A DNA stretch of 17,251 nucleotides from positions 1 to 17,251 of the forward strand of contig JALHUQ010000073.1 in NCBI GenBank assembly GCA_022866645.1. The letters are read 5' to 3'. A model generated the notes under the pieces. That model was not told the DNA's origin. It did no database searches and was given only the letters and a program-made list of their open reading frames with translations. Positions 1 to 7,830 of the stretch are shown in pieces (position 1 is the stretch's first letter; the number at the start of each line of letters is the position of its first letter). The DNA comes from Woeseiaceae bacterium. GTDB taxonomy: Bacteria > Pseudomonadota > Gammaproteobacteria > Steroidobacterales > Woeseiaceae. The translations under genes were made by a program, and so were the position numbers.

Positions 1-2650
1 GCTCGGCCATTTTGATAATCGTCCGGCAAATGTTGTCGGAGGTAACGCTACTGCCGATGCGATCGATAAACGACTTGTCAATTTTGATAACGTCAAACGG
101 CATCTGCTCCAGGTAACTCAATGACGAGTATCCGGTGCCGAAATCGTCGATCGCGATCCGCACGCCCTGATCGCGAAGCGACTTGAGCAGGGTAACCGCT
201 TTGTCGCGGTTTTGCGCAACGGTCGTTTCGGTCACTTCAAGCTGAATGTAGCCGGGATGAATACCGAATCGTCGAATCGGGTCCATCACAGCTCTCGCGA
301 AGCTGCTATCGGCCAGCTGTCGCCCCGAAACGTTGATGGAGACTGGCCCCGGATGCAGCCCCTTGTCGAGAATCACGCACAGATCCTTACACGCCTTTTC
401 CAAGACCCACGAACCTATATCAACGATGAGTTCGGAATCCTCGGCGAGAGGGATGAATTCGGCCGGCGATACCGGACCTTGATCGACATGCGTCCAGCGC
501 AACAGTGCCTCCGCGCCGCTGAGGTTGCCCGACGAGATATCGAATTGTGGCTGGTAGTGAAGGTCCAGATCACCATTACGGAAAGCCGACCGCAAGTCTC
601 GCTCGATCCCGATCTTGCGACGACTTTCCGCGTTCAGGCGCCTGCTATAGAATTCGAAACGGCTGCGCCCTGCGTCTTTCGCCCGGTACATGGCAGCATC
701 AGCGTTCTTCAGCAGGGTCTCCACCGTCGCTCCATCCTCGGGAAACATCGCGACACCAATACTGGCGCTTAGGTAATGATCTGTACCGGAGATCGTAAAT
801 GCCTCACATAGTCTTTCCAACAGTCGTTCGGCTGTATTGCGAACGATACTGTCATTTCTTACGTTGGGGAGAATGACAACGAATTCATCGCCGCCCAAGC
901 GCGAAACTGTGTCGCGCTCGCGAACTTCGGAAACGATACGTTTGGAGGCCTGAGCCAGAAGCTGGTCGCCAACCGAGTGACCGAAGACGTCATTGATCTC
1001 CTTGAAGCGATCCAGATCCAGAAAGAGAATTGCGCCGCTGTGATTATCCATCCGTGCTGTGGACAGATATTGAGTAAGCCGGTCTTTTAGCAGTTGGCGA
1101 TTTGGCAGTCCGGTCAGCAGGTCGAAATGCGCCTGACGATAGAGTGCCTCCTCTCTTTCGACACTGGAAAGCGCGACGGCAAAACGGCCTGCCAGGTCGA
1201 CAACTCTCTGCAGGCTGTTCCGCGTCATATCAAATTGCTTGCTGAATCCGAGTAGCAGAACGCCCTTAAGGTCGTCATTGAGAACGACAGGAATCAAGAC
1301 CACATAGTTTTGATCAAACGCCGCGAAGCGCTCAGCGTAAGGCGCGCCTTCTGAATCCGCCGTACCCAATGCCACTTGACGCGGCTGACACCACTGATGG
1401 CCAACATCACTTGGTAGTTCGATGCGGTCGTGATGAAGAATGCCGTCATGCATGGAAATCATCTTGCCGATTTGAGGAGAATCGGCATCTCTTGCGATAA
1501 CGGCCGCGGCTTCGCAGTGGGTCGAAGCGATGAGATGTGCCACCACATCTTCCGCTACTTCTTCGAGCTTCGTTCCCGTCAGTATCATCCGATCAATTCC
1601 GGACATCGCCTGGAGTGCCGCAATCTGGTGGCTGATACGGTCAGCCATATTGTTGAACGCCTCGGCCAGCCATTCGAATTCGTCGCCAGTTCGGACTCGA
1701 ACCCTGGATTCGAGATTGCCACCTGCGACCTGTCTGGCGGCAATCGTAAGATTTTGAAGTGGGCCGAGAGTTTGGCCGATGAAATTCAGACTCAACAGAC
1801 CGACCAGAAAAAATATGAGCACAATGGCCGGCAGAAATACTCGACTGAAATCGGTGCCTGATTGCATTGCGACGGTCTGCGGCTTGATCGCAACAATGTC
1901 CAGGGCCGAGGCGCCGTAAGTCCCCTTGAGGAAAAGTTGCCAGAGAGCTGCAAACTGGACTTGATCCTGATTCTCCCACTTTGCAAAAATACTGCCGCGA
2001 TTTTTCCCACCCGCCGCAATGAGCGACGAATGAATCGAACTATCCACTTCCGATGTGCAATAGAGGCTGACGCCTGCCTCCGAGAAAACACAAAATTCCG
2101 TGTCGAAAGGCAGATTCTCTCGCGGCCCCCAGATACGATGCGCCACCAGCTGAAAGGCGATTACCGGGCCATTTCCACTGCCGTCCTCAAGTGACCTGAG
2201 CATGACCAATTGGTCTCGTCGGGTAAGCAGCAATCGAACCATGCCGCTCGGCAAAGGTCCGACATTGGCCATCGCGATCGAAATATCGGACGAAACATTA
2301 CCGAGCGAAATCGTCGGCGGACCGCTTTCCCCAACGACCCAAACGGCCTCGAAATCATTGAGCAGGTAATCGTATTCGGAGATTGCATAGATCCCCTCTT
2401 CCTCGACGATCGTTATGACTGCCGCAGACTTCTCCGCAGCCAACTCCAGTCGAGTAAGAATTTCCACCCCGTATTCCTTCGCATGACCCTTCAGCGCTTT
2501 CGAAGCTTCCTGCTCAAGACCGCGATGAAACTCATAAGAGGCAAGTCCTGCCGTGAACAACACGGGAACGATCGCAGCCAATAGGAACATGCCCAGAATG
2601 CGTCGGCCCACGCCCCTGGTCAGAGTTTTCCTGATGATGGACTCGCCCAT
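1..2650 (-). CDS. Membrane GAF-like/GGDEF/EAL cyclic-di-GMP signalling protein (3' end outside window)
   Basis: Reading the minus strand from the ATG at 2650 gives an open frame of about 883 codons that leaves the window at the left edge. Visible in order: a membrane segment at about residues 18-38, a periplasmic region, a second membrane segment at about 270-292, a HAMP-like linker, a GAF-like region (about 350-500), a GGDEF domain and an EAL domain. The cyclase signature GGDEF is intact (586-590) and is preceded by an RxxD inhibitory site (RERD). The EAL domain shows EALLRW (from 714), ETTVAQN and DDFGTGYSSL (from 835), so phosphodiesterase residues look present up to the cut. The likely role is synthesis and/or hydrolysis of c-di-GMP in response to an envelope signal. 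Its start overlaps the pilin stop as TGATG, which implies coupled translation. Which enzymatic activity dominates cannot be told from sequence. Confidence 0.95.
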   Translation of the reverse strand, partial: MGESIIRKTLTRGVGRRILGMFLLAAIVPVLFTAGLASYEFHRGLEQEASKALKGHAKEYGVEILTRLELAAEKSAAVITIVEEEGIYAISEYDYLLNDFEAVWVVGESGPPTISLGNVSSDISIAMANVGPLPSGMVRLLLTRRDQLVMLRSLEDGSGNGPVIAFQLVAHRIWGPRENLPFDTEFCVFSEAGVSLYCTSEVDSSIHSSLIAAGGKNRGSIFAKWENQDQVQFAALWQLFLKGTYGASALDIVAIKPQTVAMQSGTDFSRVFLPAIVLIFFLVGLLSLNFIGQTLGPLQNLTIAARQVAGGNLESRVRVRTGDEFEWLAEAFNNMADRISHQIAALQAMSGIDRMILTGTKLEEVAEDVVAHLIASTHCEAAAVIARDADSPQIGKMISMHDGILHHDRIELPSDVGHQWCQPRQVALGTADSEGAPYAERFAAFDQNYVVLIPVVLNDDLKGVLLLGFSKQFDMTRNSLQRVVDLAGRFAVALSSVEREEALYRQAHFDLLTGLPNRQLLKDRLTQYLSTARMDNHSGAILFLDLDRFKEINDVFGHSVGDQLLAQASKRIVSEVRERDTVSRLGGDEFVVILPNVRNDSIVRNTAERLLERLCEAFTISGTDHYLSASIGVAMFPEDGATVETLLKNADAAMYRAKDAGRSRFEFYSRRLNAESRRKIGIERDLRSAFRNGDLDLHYQPQFDISSGNLSGAEALLRWTHVDQGPVSPAEFIPLAEDSELIVDIGSWVLEKACKDLCVILDKGLHPGPVSINVSGRQLADSSFARAVMDPIRRFGIHPGYIQLEVTETTVAQNRDKAVTLLKSLRDQGVRIAIDDFGTGYSSLSYLEQMPFDVIKIDKSFIDRIGSSVTSDNICRTIIKMAE

Positions 2651-3105
2651 CAGTAGTCCTGGCCAAGACCAATGAATGCGCCGTCGTTAGCTCGAACGAT
2701 ATCGTCTCGACTTGCCTTGGCGGATAGTGGTCCTTTGGAGTCGCCGTCCCTGCCGCGACTGTAGAGATCGAAATCAGAATTCAGGGGATTCAGCTTGCCG
2801 TCTTTTCGAAACGCTCCTTTCCCCGAGCCCGCGGCTCGAATATTCAGGAAAGCGTAGGGTCGTCCCCATGGGTCAAGGGGGATATCGACGGCGAGCTCGT
2901 CCAGGGAATCCGGTATTCGATCCTGGTTGTTGAGCCGGAATTGCTCGATCGCGATGCTCAGGCTGCCGATGTCACCAATAGCTTTCGCTATTTTGGCACG
3001 ACTGATGAAACGGTCGTAGGCAGGAACGGCGAGCGTGACGAGCATCGAGGCGATCACGAGGGTCACCATCAGGTCGAACAAACCGAATCCTTTCGATCTT
3101 GTCAT
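2650..3105 (-). CDS. GspG-like type IV pilin/type II pseudopilin
   Basis: A 151-residue prepilin-like protein. It has a short basic leader (MTRSKG), a predicted prepilin peptidase cut after Gly, and a hydrophobic helix beginning FGLFDLMVTLVIA. The C-terminal half has DPWGRPY and an Asp-rich loop (DLYSRGRDGDSKG ... SRDD) like the calcium-binding end of the major pseudopilin GspG. The fifth mature residue is Asp, where most pilins have Glu. I prefer the ATG at 3105, because it gives a normal-length leader; upstream in-frame GTG and TTG codons (TTG at 3165) would give leaders of 14-26 residues, and no start has a strong ribosome site. No other secretion or pilus genes are visible, so it is an orphan here. 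It is transcribed ahead of and overlaps the GGDEF/EAL gene, which suggests a shared function in surface sensing or attachment (inference). Confidence 0.85.
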   Translation of the reverse strand: MTRSKGFGLFDLMVTLVIASMLVTLAVPAYDRFISRAKIAKAIGDIGSLSIAIEQFRLNNQDRIPDSLDELAVDIPLDPWGRPYAFLNIRAAGSGKGAFRKDGKLNPLNSDFDLYSRGRDGDSKGPLSAKASRDDIVRANDGAFIGLGQDY

Positions 3106-3217
3106 AAGCCCGTACTGCCGAATCTGTTCCACAAGTCCCAAATACGGCCTATGGCTGCGGCACAACCTGCAAGGAGTGCAAGCTTAAGTTATTGATCAAA
3201 AAGGCGCGTTGACGGGA

Positions 3218-3246
3218 ATCACAAATAAAAATGTGCGGTCAGTCAA
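3218..3246 (-). promoter_or_regulatory. Predicted sigma70 promoter for the pilin-GGDEF/EAL unit
   Basis: On the minus strand a -35 TTGACT (3246-3241) is followed by a 17-base, A/T-rich spacer and a -10 TGTGAT (3223-3218). Transcription would start near 3211, leaving a leader of about 100 bases before the ATG at 3105. This is a consensus match only. Confidence 0.5.
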
Positions 3247-3283
3247 TAGTTATGTTCGCCTGTCGATGGGCCGTCGTGCGGTG

Positions 3284-3312
3284 GTGACCTTCAGCAAATA
3301 CATGGCTATACT
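3284..3312 (+). promoter_or_regulatory. Predicted tRNA promoter
   Basis: A -35-like GTGACC (3284-3289), a 17-base spacer and a strong -10 TATACT (3307-3312) lie just upstream of the tRNA. The bases after the -10 are G/C-rich (tccgcg), which resembles the discriminator of stable-RNA promoters under stringent control. The predicted start is near 3319, giving a very short 5' leader. Confidence 0.6.
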
Positions 3313-3328
3313 TCCGCGTCATTTCGGG

Positions 3329-3405
<77 letters not shown>

Positions 3406-3420
3406 CTTGACCAGCGATGG

Positions 3421-4362
3421 CTAAATAACCTCAGCGATGTCCGGCAGCCACACCTGCCAGTAGGCGTGCTTTCCCCGCAGTTCACGCGTTGCGTCCTCAT
3501 CGTTTCGTTCGATCAGCGTCAGGCTATTTCCGGGCCTGAGCTGGCCTAAAAGATGCAGATCCATCCTCGTGATTTTCGCCACGCGTGGATACCCGCCCGT
3601 GGTTCCTGCGTCGACTGACATCACGAATAAACTGCCATCCTCGGGACACTGAACAGTGCCAGGAAAGACCGGCACGCTCGCCATATTGCCGTCGGAATTC
3701 GTCGAGTACGTCGCGCCTTCCAGCTTGATGCCCATACGATCGCTGCGGTTGGCGATGGTGAATCGCGTTTCGAACAAGCGTTCAGGATTGAGGACATTCG
3801 ACGTTTCAGAGGAATATCCAGCGCGCAAAGTCCAGGAATCCAGCATCGGCAATCGGAATTCCGCTGGCGTCGCTTGTGGCGTAAATTCTGTCCCAGCCCC
3901 ACGCAAAAACAACTCGTCCCCCAGCGCTAGCGCCCTTCCGCTGTGACCGCCGAACCCCGCCGTCAGGTAAGTCGACGCAGAGCCCAGTACCTCGTCTGCT
4001 TGCAGACCGCCCGCAAATGCGACGTAGCTACGCACGCCTTTTTCCGCAGCACCAACGGCAAGGACGTCGTCTTGCCGTACGGCAATAGTCGTATGTTGTT
4101 GCACCGCTGCACCATTGAGCGTGCAACTCGCGCTTGCTCCTGTGACGGCTACCGATGTTTTGCTGCGGAAACTCAACACAACTCCCGTCAGGGTCGTCTC
4201 CAATGCGGGCACGAACGACGAATTGCCAACCAGTCTGTTCGCCAACGCCATCGATAATGGATCTGCAGGCCCCGACGCCGGCACACCAAGATGACGCAGA
4301 CCGACACGCGGACGACTTTGAATCGTCGTCTGCAGACCCGGCTTCGTTACGATGATGGTCAA
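3421..4362 (-). CDS. pxpC: 5-oxoprolinase subunit PxpC (biotin-dependent carboxyltransferase-like)
   Basis: A protein of 313 residues, the usual length for PxpC (E. coli YbgK, B. subtilis KipA). With PxpA and PxpB it forms the prokaryotic ATP-dependent 5-oxoprolinase, which opens the pyroglutamate ring to give glutamate and clears spontaneously formed 5-oxoproline in the cytoplasm. Family signatures are the N-terminal GLQTTIQ, then GLRHLGVPASGPADPLSMA (about 21-39) and the ANRLVGN segment that follows. The C-terminal part has the expected MSVDAGTTGGYPRVAKI block. Its ATG overlaps the pxpB stop by four bases (ATGA), so the two are probably translated together. No signal peptide, frameshift or truncation is seen. 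It ends 16 bases from the convergent tRNA. Confidence 0.95.
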   Translation of the reverse strand: MTIIVTKPGLQTTIQSRPRVGLRHLGVPASGPADPLSMALANRLVGNSSFVPALETTLTGVVLSFRSKTSVAVTGASASCTLNGAAVQQHTTIAVRQDDVLAVGAAEKGVRSYVAFAGGLQADEVLGSASTYLTAGFGGHSGRALALGDELFLRGAGTEFTPQATPAEFRLPMLDSWTLRAGYSSETSNVLNPERLFETRFTIANRSDRMGIKLEGATYSTNSDGNMASVPVFPGTVQCPEDGSLFVMSVDAGTTGGYPRVAKITRMDLHLLGQLRPGNSLTLIERNDEDATRELRGKHAYWQVWLPDIAEVI

Positions 4363-4976
4363 AGCTTATTGACCGCTGTGAATACTACGGTCGCCCCGGC
4401 CGCAAGAGTGAAGGGTTCATCCAGGGTCGGATCGAATAGCTTGCGCGAGGTCCGACCGATCAATGGCCAGCCACCCGGGCCTGGCAAGGAATAGATGCCG
4501 GTTCGTCCGCCTGCGATTCCGATCGAGCCTGCGGGAACGTGCTGGCGAGGCTCCGCGAGGCGCCCGATGGTCAATCTTTCGTCCAGCCCACCGATGTACG
4601 CGAATCCGGGTATGAAACCGAGCATATCGACGGTGTATTCGCCCGTATGCAAGGCAACGAATTGTTCTTTGCTGAGGCCGAGTTTTTCACACACCGACGG
4701 GAGATCGGGGCCGAAATCTCCGCCATACACTATGGGTATTTCAACGACGGCCAGATCTTGCCCGGATCCAACCTGAATATTGGAACTGGCTTCCCGCAGG
4801 CGATGTTCCGCGTCAGTCCGATCGACGCGTGCGATATCAAAGCGAACCACAACCGAGTCGATTCCTGCGACCGCCTCAATCCAGTCACCTGACAGTCGCA
4901 ATCTCGACGCCAGGGCCTGCGCATGGCGGGTGTCCGCCACCGAGATGCTGATCAGGTCGTCACCGGCCGACTGCAC
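4359..4976 (-). CDS. pxpB: 5-oxoprolinase subunit PxpB
   Basis: About 205 residues from the GTG at 4976. Signatures of PxpB (YbgJ, KipI) are clear: the YTVDMLGFIPGFAYIGGLD block, then RLAEPRQHVPAGSIGIAGG and TGIYSLPGPGGWPLIGRT. It is the partner that forms a complex with PxpC in 5-oxoproline hydrolysis. The open frame extends further upstream to 5183, but that extension lies inside pxpA. Starting at GTG 4976 gives an N-terminus (MQSAGDDLISIS) that lines up with known PxpB proteins and overlaps pxpA by only 17 bases. It overlaps pxpC by four bases at its end. The ribosome site before GTG is weak (CGGGGT about 11 bases away), consistent with coupling to pxpA translation. Confidence 0.92.
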   Translation of the reverse strand: MQSAGDDLISISVADTRHAQALASRLRLSGDWIEAVAGIDSVVVRFDIARVDRTDAEHRLREASSNIQVGSGQDLAVVEIPIVYGGDFGPDLPSVCEKLGLSKEQFVALHTGEYTVDMLGFIPGFAYIGGLDERLTIGRLAEPRQHVPAGSIGIAGGRTGIYSLPGPGGWPLIGRTSRKLFDPTLDEPFTLAAGATVVFTAVNKL

Positions 4977-5670
4977 GAATCGTGACCCCGAGCTTTTCAA
5001 GTTCCTCACGAACCGCTTTCGCGACATCGGCCGCGCCCGGCGTATCACCATGTATGCACAAGGTGTCGACTTTGCCGACGAGCGAAACGGCCTGTGGTAA
5101 TACAAGCTCAAGACTGTCTTGCACCGCTCCCGGTACTGATCGCGGAACGAGTTGACCGTCACGCCGATAAGCCCGGTCGACAAATCCTTCAGCGACGAAT
5201 TTCAAGGCGCCGTGCTCAGCCGCATTTTGCAATTCGCTGTTCGGAAGCCCAACCAAAGCCGCGCCCGGCATCGTTTCGAACACGGCACTCGCGATGACGT
5301 CTGCCAGCTCGCGATTGTTGACGGCGTCGTTGTAGAGCGCGCCGTGCGGTTTTACGTGTGCTGGCGTTGCGCCTAGTTTGGCCGCTACAGCGATCAGCGC
5401 TCTGATCTGCCTGATCAACGAAGTGCGCAGCTCATCACCTGCCAGATATCCGCTGCGACGCCCAAACCCGTCGCGATCAGGGTAGGAAGGATGAGCGCCG
5501 ATCGTTACGCCATTGGCGATCGCAGAAGTTATCGTTGCGCGCATACTGACCTCGTCACCTGCATGGCCGCCGCACGCGATGTTGCAACTGCTGACGATCT
5601 TTAGCAGTTCAGCGTCGTAGGGATCGCCCTCGCCCAGATCGGCATTCAAATCGATAGTGGGCACAGCCAC
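4960..5670 (-). CDS. pxpA: 5-oxoprolinase subunit PxpA (LamB/YcsF family)
   Basis: A 236-residue LamB/YcsF-family protein, close to the family norm of about 245. Conserved blocks run in order: IDLNADLGEG (6-15), SCNIACGGHAGD, IGAHPSYPDRDGFGRR, HVKPHGALYN, and EGFVDRAYRRDGQLVPRS. It is the third subunit of the ATP-dependent 5-oxoprolinase. The start is a GTG at 5668-5670, supported by a good GGAGG ribosome site at 5676-5680 (five-base spacing). A nearby ATG (5674) is out of frame. It is the first gene of a pxpA-pxpB-pxpC operon with overlapping junctions. The gene order differs from the E. coli ybgJKL order, where pxpA comes last. The divergent SDR gene begins 104 bases away. Confidence 0.95.
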   Translation of the reverse strand: MAVPTIDLNADLGEGDPYDAELLKIVSSCNIACGGHAGDEVSMRATITSAIANGVTIGAHPSYPDRDGFGRRSGYLAGDELRTSLIRQIRALIAVAAKLGATPAHVKPHGALYNDAVNNRELADVIASAVFETMPGAALVGLPNSELQNAAEHGALKFVAEGFVDRAYRRDGQLVPRSVPGAVQDSLELVLPQAVSLVGKVDTLCIHGDTPGAADVAKAVREELEKLGVTIRAVGR

Positions 5671-5774
5671 TCATACCTCCGCCTAATGCTTACTCAAAGA
5701 CAAACACTTGCTAACGAAACATTCCTGCTCGTAGGATACACTGGATAACACGACACGAGCCCCTGGGGAAGATC
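5671..5774. promoter_or_regulatory. Divergent intergenic region between pxpA and the SDR gene
   Basis: These 104 bases must hold the start signals of both divergent units. For pxpA there is a clear GGAGG site at 5676-5680 but no convincing -35/-10 pair. For the SDR gene a possible -35 TTGCTA (5708-5713) with 18-base spacing to TAGGAT (5732-5737) is the best weak match, and GGGGAAG at 5765-5771 is its ribosome site. I see no clear operator palindrome. Confidence 0.35.
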
Positions 5775-6509
5775 ATGAGTGTAGCCATTATCACGGGTGC
5801 CAGTTCCGGCATAGGCGCGGCAACGGCCATTGCCTTCGCGGAGGCCGGTTGGGAGGTTATGGCGGCGGGTCGAGATGAAGGCCGCCTCGAGGAAGTTGCG
5901 GATGTTTCAGAGAATATCGCAACCTGGTCGGGCGAATTTGCGTCATCTGATGATTGCGATGAGCTCGTTGCCGATACCATTGATGAGTTCGGGCATATTG
6001 ATTGCCTTGTAAACAGCGCTGGTGTCATTGTTCGGGCCAACGTTGCCGATACCAGCAATGAGCATTGGCGTCTCATGATGGCCGTCAACCTCGACGCGCC
6101 CTTCTATCTCTGCAGGGCTGCCTTGCCGCACTTGCTGCGAGCTCGGGGCAGTATCGTCAATATTGCCTCCGACTGGGGCCTCAAAGGCGGCCTGCGGGCT
6201 GCAGCGTATTGCGCCAGCAAAGGCGCCATCATCCAGTTGACGAAGGCGATGGCGCTCGATTACGCGGGTTATGGATTGCGCGTCAACGCTGTTTGTCCCG
6301 GCGACATCGACACGCCAATGCTGGTGGGCGAGGCAGAAAACGAGGAAGTCGATATTGAAGACTATTTGGCCGATGCCGCCGAGCAAAGCCCCAACGGGCG
6401 CATAGGCACGCCGGAAGAAGTCGCCGCACTGGTCCTGTTCCTGGCCAGCGACGCGGCATTGCACATCACTGGCACCGCCATCCCGATCGACGGCGGCGCA
6501 TCAGCCTGA
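5775..6509 (+). CDS. Short-chain dehydrogenase/reductase (classical SDR)
   Basis: A 244-residue classical SDR with a complete set of motifs. The nucleotide-binding turn TGASSGIG is at 7-14, NSAG at 80-83, the structural Asn at 105, and the catalytic Ser132 and Tyr145-x3-Lys149 (YCASK). PGDIDTPM follows, and the protein ends in IPIDGGASA, typical of the family. The residue after the second beta strand is Arg in AAGRDEG, which favours NADP(H) over NAD(H). The substrate cannot be deduced. An ATG start with GGGGAAG seven bases upstream is convincing. It is the only protein gene on the plus strand, lies divergent to pxpA and converges with pmbA, whose stop is only four bases away. A functional link to 5-oxoproline metabolism is not shown. 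Confidence 0.92.
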   Translation: MSVAIITGASSGIGAATAIAFAEAGWEVMAAGRDEGRLEEVADVSENIATWSGEFASSDDCDELVADTIDEFGHIDCLVNSAGVIVRANVADTSNEHWRLMMAVNLDAPFYLCRAALPHLLRARGSIVNIASDWGLKGGLRAAAYCASKGAIIQLTKAMALDYAGYGLRVNAVCPGDIDTPMLVGEAENEEVDIEDYLADAAEQSPNGRIGTPEEVAALVLFLASDAALHITGTAIPIDGGASA

Positions 6510-6513
6510 GGAA

Positions 6514-7830
6514 CTACGCGCCGGAGAAATCGACGTCAGCAAAGACCAGCGACGGCGATAATGTTGCAGAATACGGATAGATGTCGTTGCCAAGTATCTC
6601 GAGACGGCTAAACAAGTCGCGAAGATTGCCTGTCACATTCATCTCACCGACCGGACCGGCTATTTGTCCATTCTCGATCATGTGACCGCGAATGCCGAGC
6701 GAGAAATCGCCGGTCGTGCTATCGGCATTGCCACCCAGCCACGACGTTACATACACACCGTTGCCAACGTCCGCCAATAACTCTGCCAGCGATTTCTCTC
6801 CGCTGCCGACGCGTCGATTCGAAGCAGACCCTGTCGTTGGGGTCATACCGGCCTTGCGCCCGTAGTAGGTATCGACATACAAATTTCTGATGACACCCGC
6901 TTCGACGATTGGCAGCACCTTTGCCGATATTCCTTCGCTGTCGTAATGTCGTGACGCGAACCCTCGCCTGATCAGCGGATCGTCAACGATCGTCAGTTTG
7001 TCGCTGAACGCTTTTTCGCCGATCAGGTCGGTCCAGTACGATTGTCCCTGCTGGACGCGCCATGCTGTCGCCGGCCCGAGCAATCGGCCGATTAAGGATC
7101 CCGCCATCGCCGCATCGACGACCATCGTTGTTTTGATGGTTGGGCCCTTTACCGAATTCAATCGCGACAGGACCCGTTGCAGTGCAGTGGCCGCGACTGT
7201 TGTGGCAGCCGGTAGACTCGCAATGTGCTGGCCGCCAACATAAAAGCTGTCCTCCGCGCGTCTGTCGCCCTGGTCACGCAGGGTGATTTCCGAGCCATAC
7301 CAGCAATACGTTGATCGCTCTGTTCCTGAAAATCCGTTGCTGCTAACCGAGGCTGACTGACTGCTGCCGTCGTAAACGCCGGCGGTCGCTGAAATTACCT
7401 TGTCGTGGTCCCTCGCGACAGCATCGATCGCGACACACCACGCCAGCCGTTGCTCGCGACTGATCTCAGCGACGGTCGGATCGACCAGGTCCAGGTCGAC
7501 GTCGGGCCGGTTCTGAAACAGTTCCTCAGGCGTAATTTTTCGAAACTCGTCGGGTTCGAGTGCCCTGGTAATCGCAACAGCTTCGGCTACAAAGTTCTTG
7601 AGTCGGTCCGGATGCAGGTCCGTCGTCTGGTGGCTGGAATAACGACCGGCCGCATAGACTTGTATGGCAAGACCCTGCGATGTCGTGTCTTTTACATTCT
7701 CCAGAGCGCCATCGCGATATTCAAAAGTGACGTCACGACTTTGCGTGATCGTAGCCGTGACCTCGTTTGCGCCGGCGGCTTTCGTAAGGGCAACGGCCTG
7801 TTCCGCCTGGCCAATAAGATCAACTGACAT
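6514..7830 (-). CDS. pmbA: PmbA/TldE-family partner of the TldD metalloprotease
   Basis: A 438-residue TldD/PmbA-family protein whose features fit PmbA (TldE). It has the N-terminal EYRDGALENVKDTTSQGLAIQVY region, a middle SSNGFSGTERSTYCWYGSEI region, and a C-terminal SDKLTIVDDPLIRRGFASRHYDSEG block followed by NMVTGNL-like sequence (EMNVTGNLRDLF) and a final SPSLVFADVDF. In the studied E. coli pair, TldE contributes to the heterodimer while zinc and catalysis reside in TldD. Consistent with that, no HExxxH motif is present here. The N-terminus has no signal peptide or membrane segment, so it should be cytoplasmic. That conflicts with the export signal on the adjacent TldD. Its ATG overlaps the tldD stop by 11 bases, indicating translational coupling. 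Confidence 0.93.
   Translation of the reverse strand: MSVDLIGQAEQAVALTKAAGANEVTATITQSRDVTFEYRDGALENVKDTTSQGLAIQVYAAGRYSSHQTTDLHPDRLKNFVAEAVAITRALEPDEFRKITPEELFQNRPDVDLDLVDPTVAEISREQRLAWCVAIDAVARDHDKVISATAGVYDGSSQSASVSSNGFSGTERSTYCWYGSEITLRDQGDRRAEDSFYVGGQHIASLPAATTVAATALQRVLSRLNSVKGPTIKTTMVVDAAMAGSLIGRLLGPATAWRVQQGQSYWTDLIGEKAFSDKLTIVDDPLIRRGFASRHYDSEGISAKVLPIVEAGVIRNLYVDTYYGRKAGMTPTTGSASNRRVGSGEKSLAELLADVGNGVYVTSWLGGNADSTTGDFSLGIRGHMIENGQIAGPVGEMNVTGNLRDLFSRLEILGNDIYPYSATLSPSLVFADVDFSGA

Noticed and set aside
212..2584. Several plus-strand frames of 75-186 codons opposite the GGDEF/EAL gene
   Set aside because: They lie antisense to a continuous minus-strand frame with clear domains, have unnatural composition and no family resemblance.
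3106..3165. Longer N-terminus of the pseudopilin from TTG 3165
   Set aside because: It would give an unusually long prepilin leader from a rare start codon; the ATG at 3105 gives a typical short basic leader.
5760..5768. CCCCTGGGG palindrome before the SDR gene
   Set aside because: It is too short, leaves no loop for a hairpin and overlaps the ribosome site, so it is probably chance.
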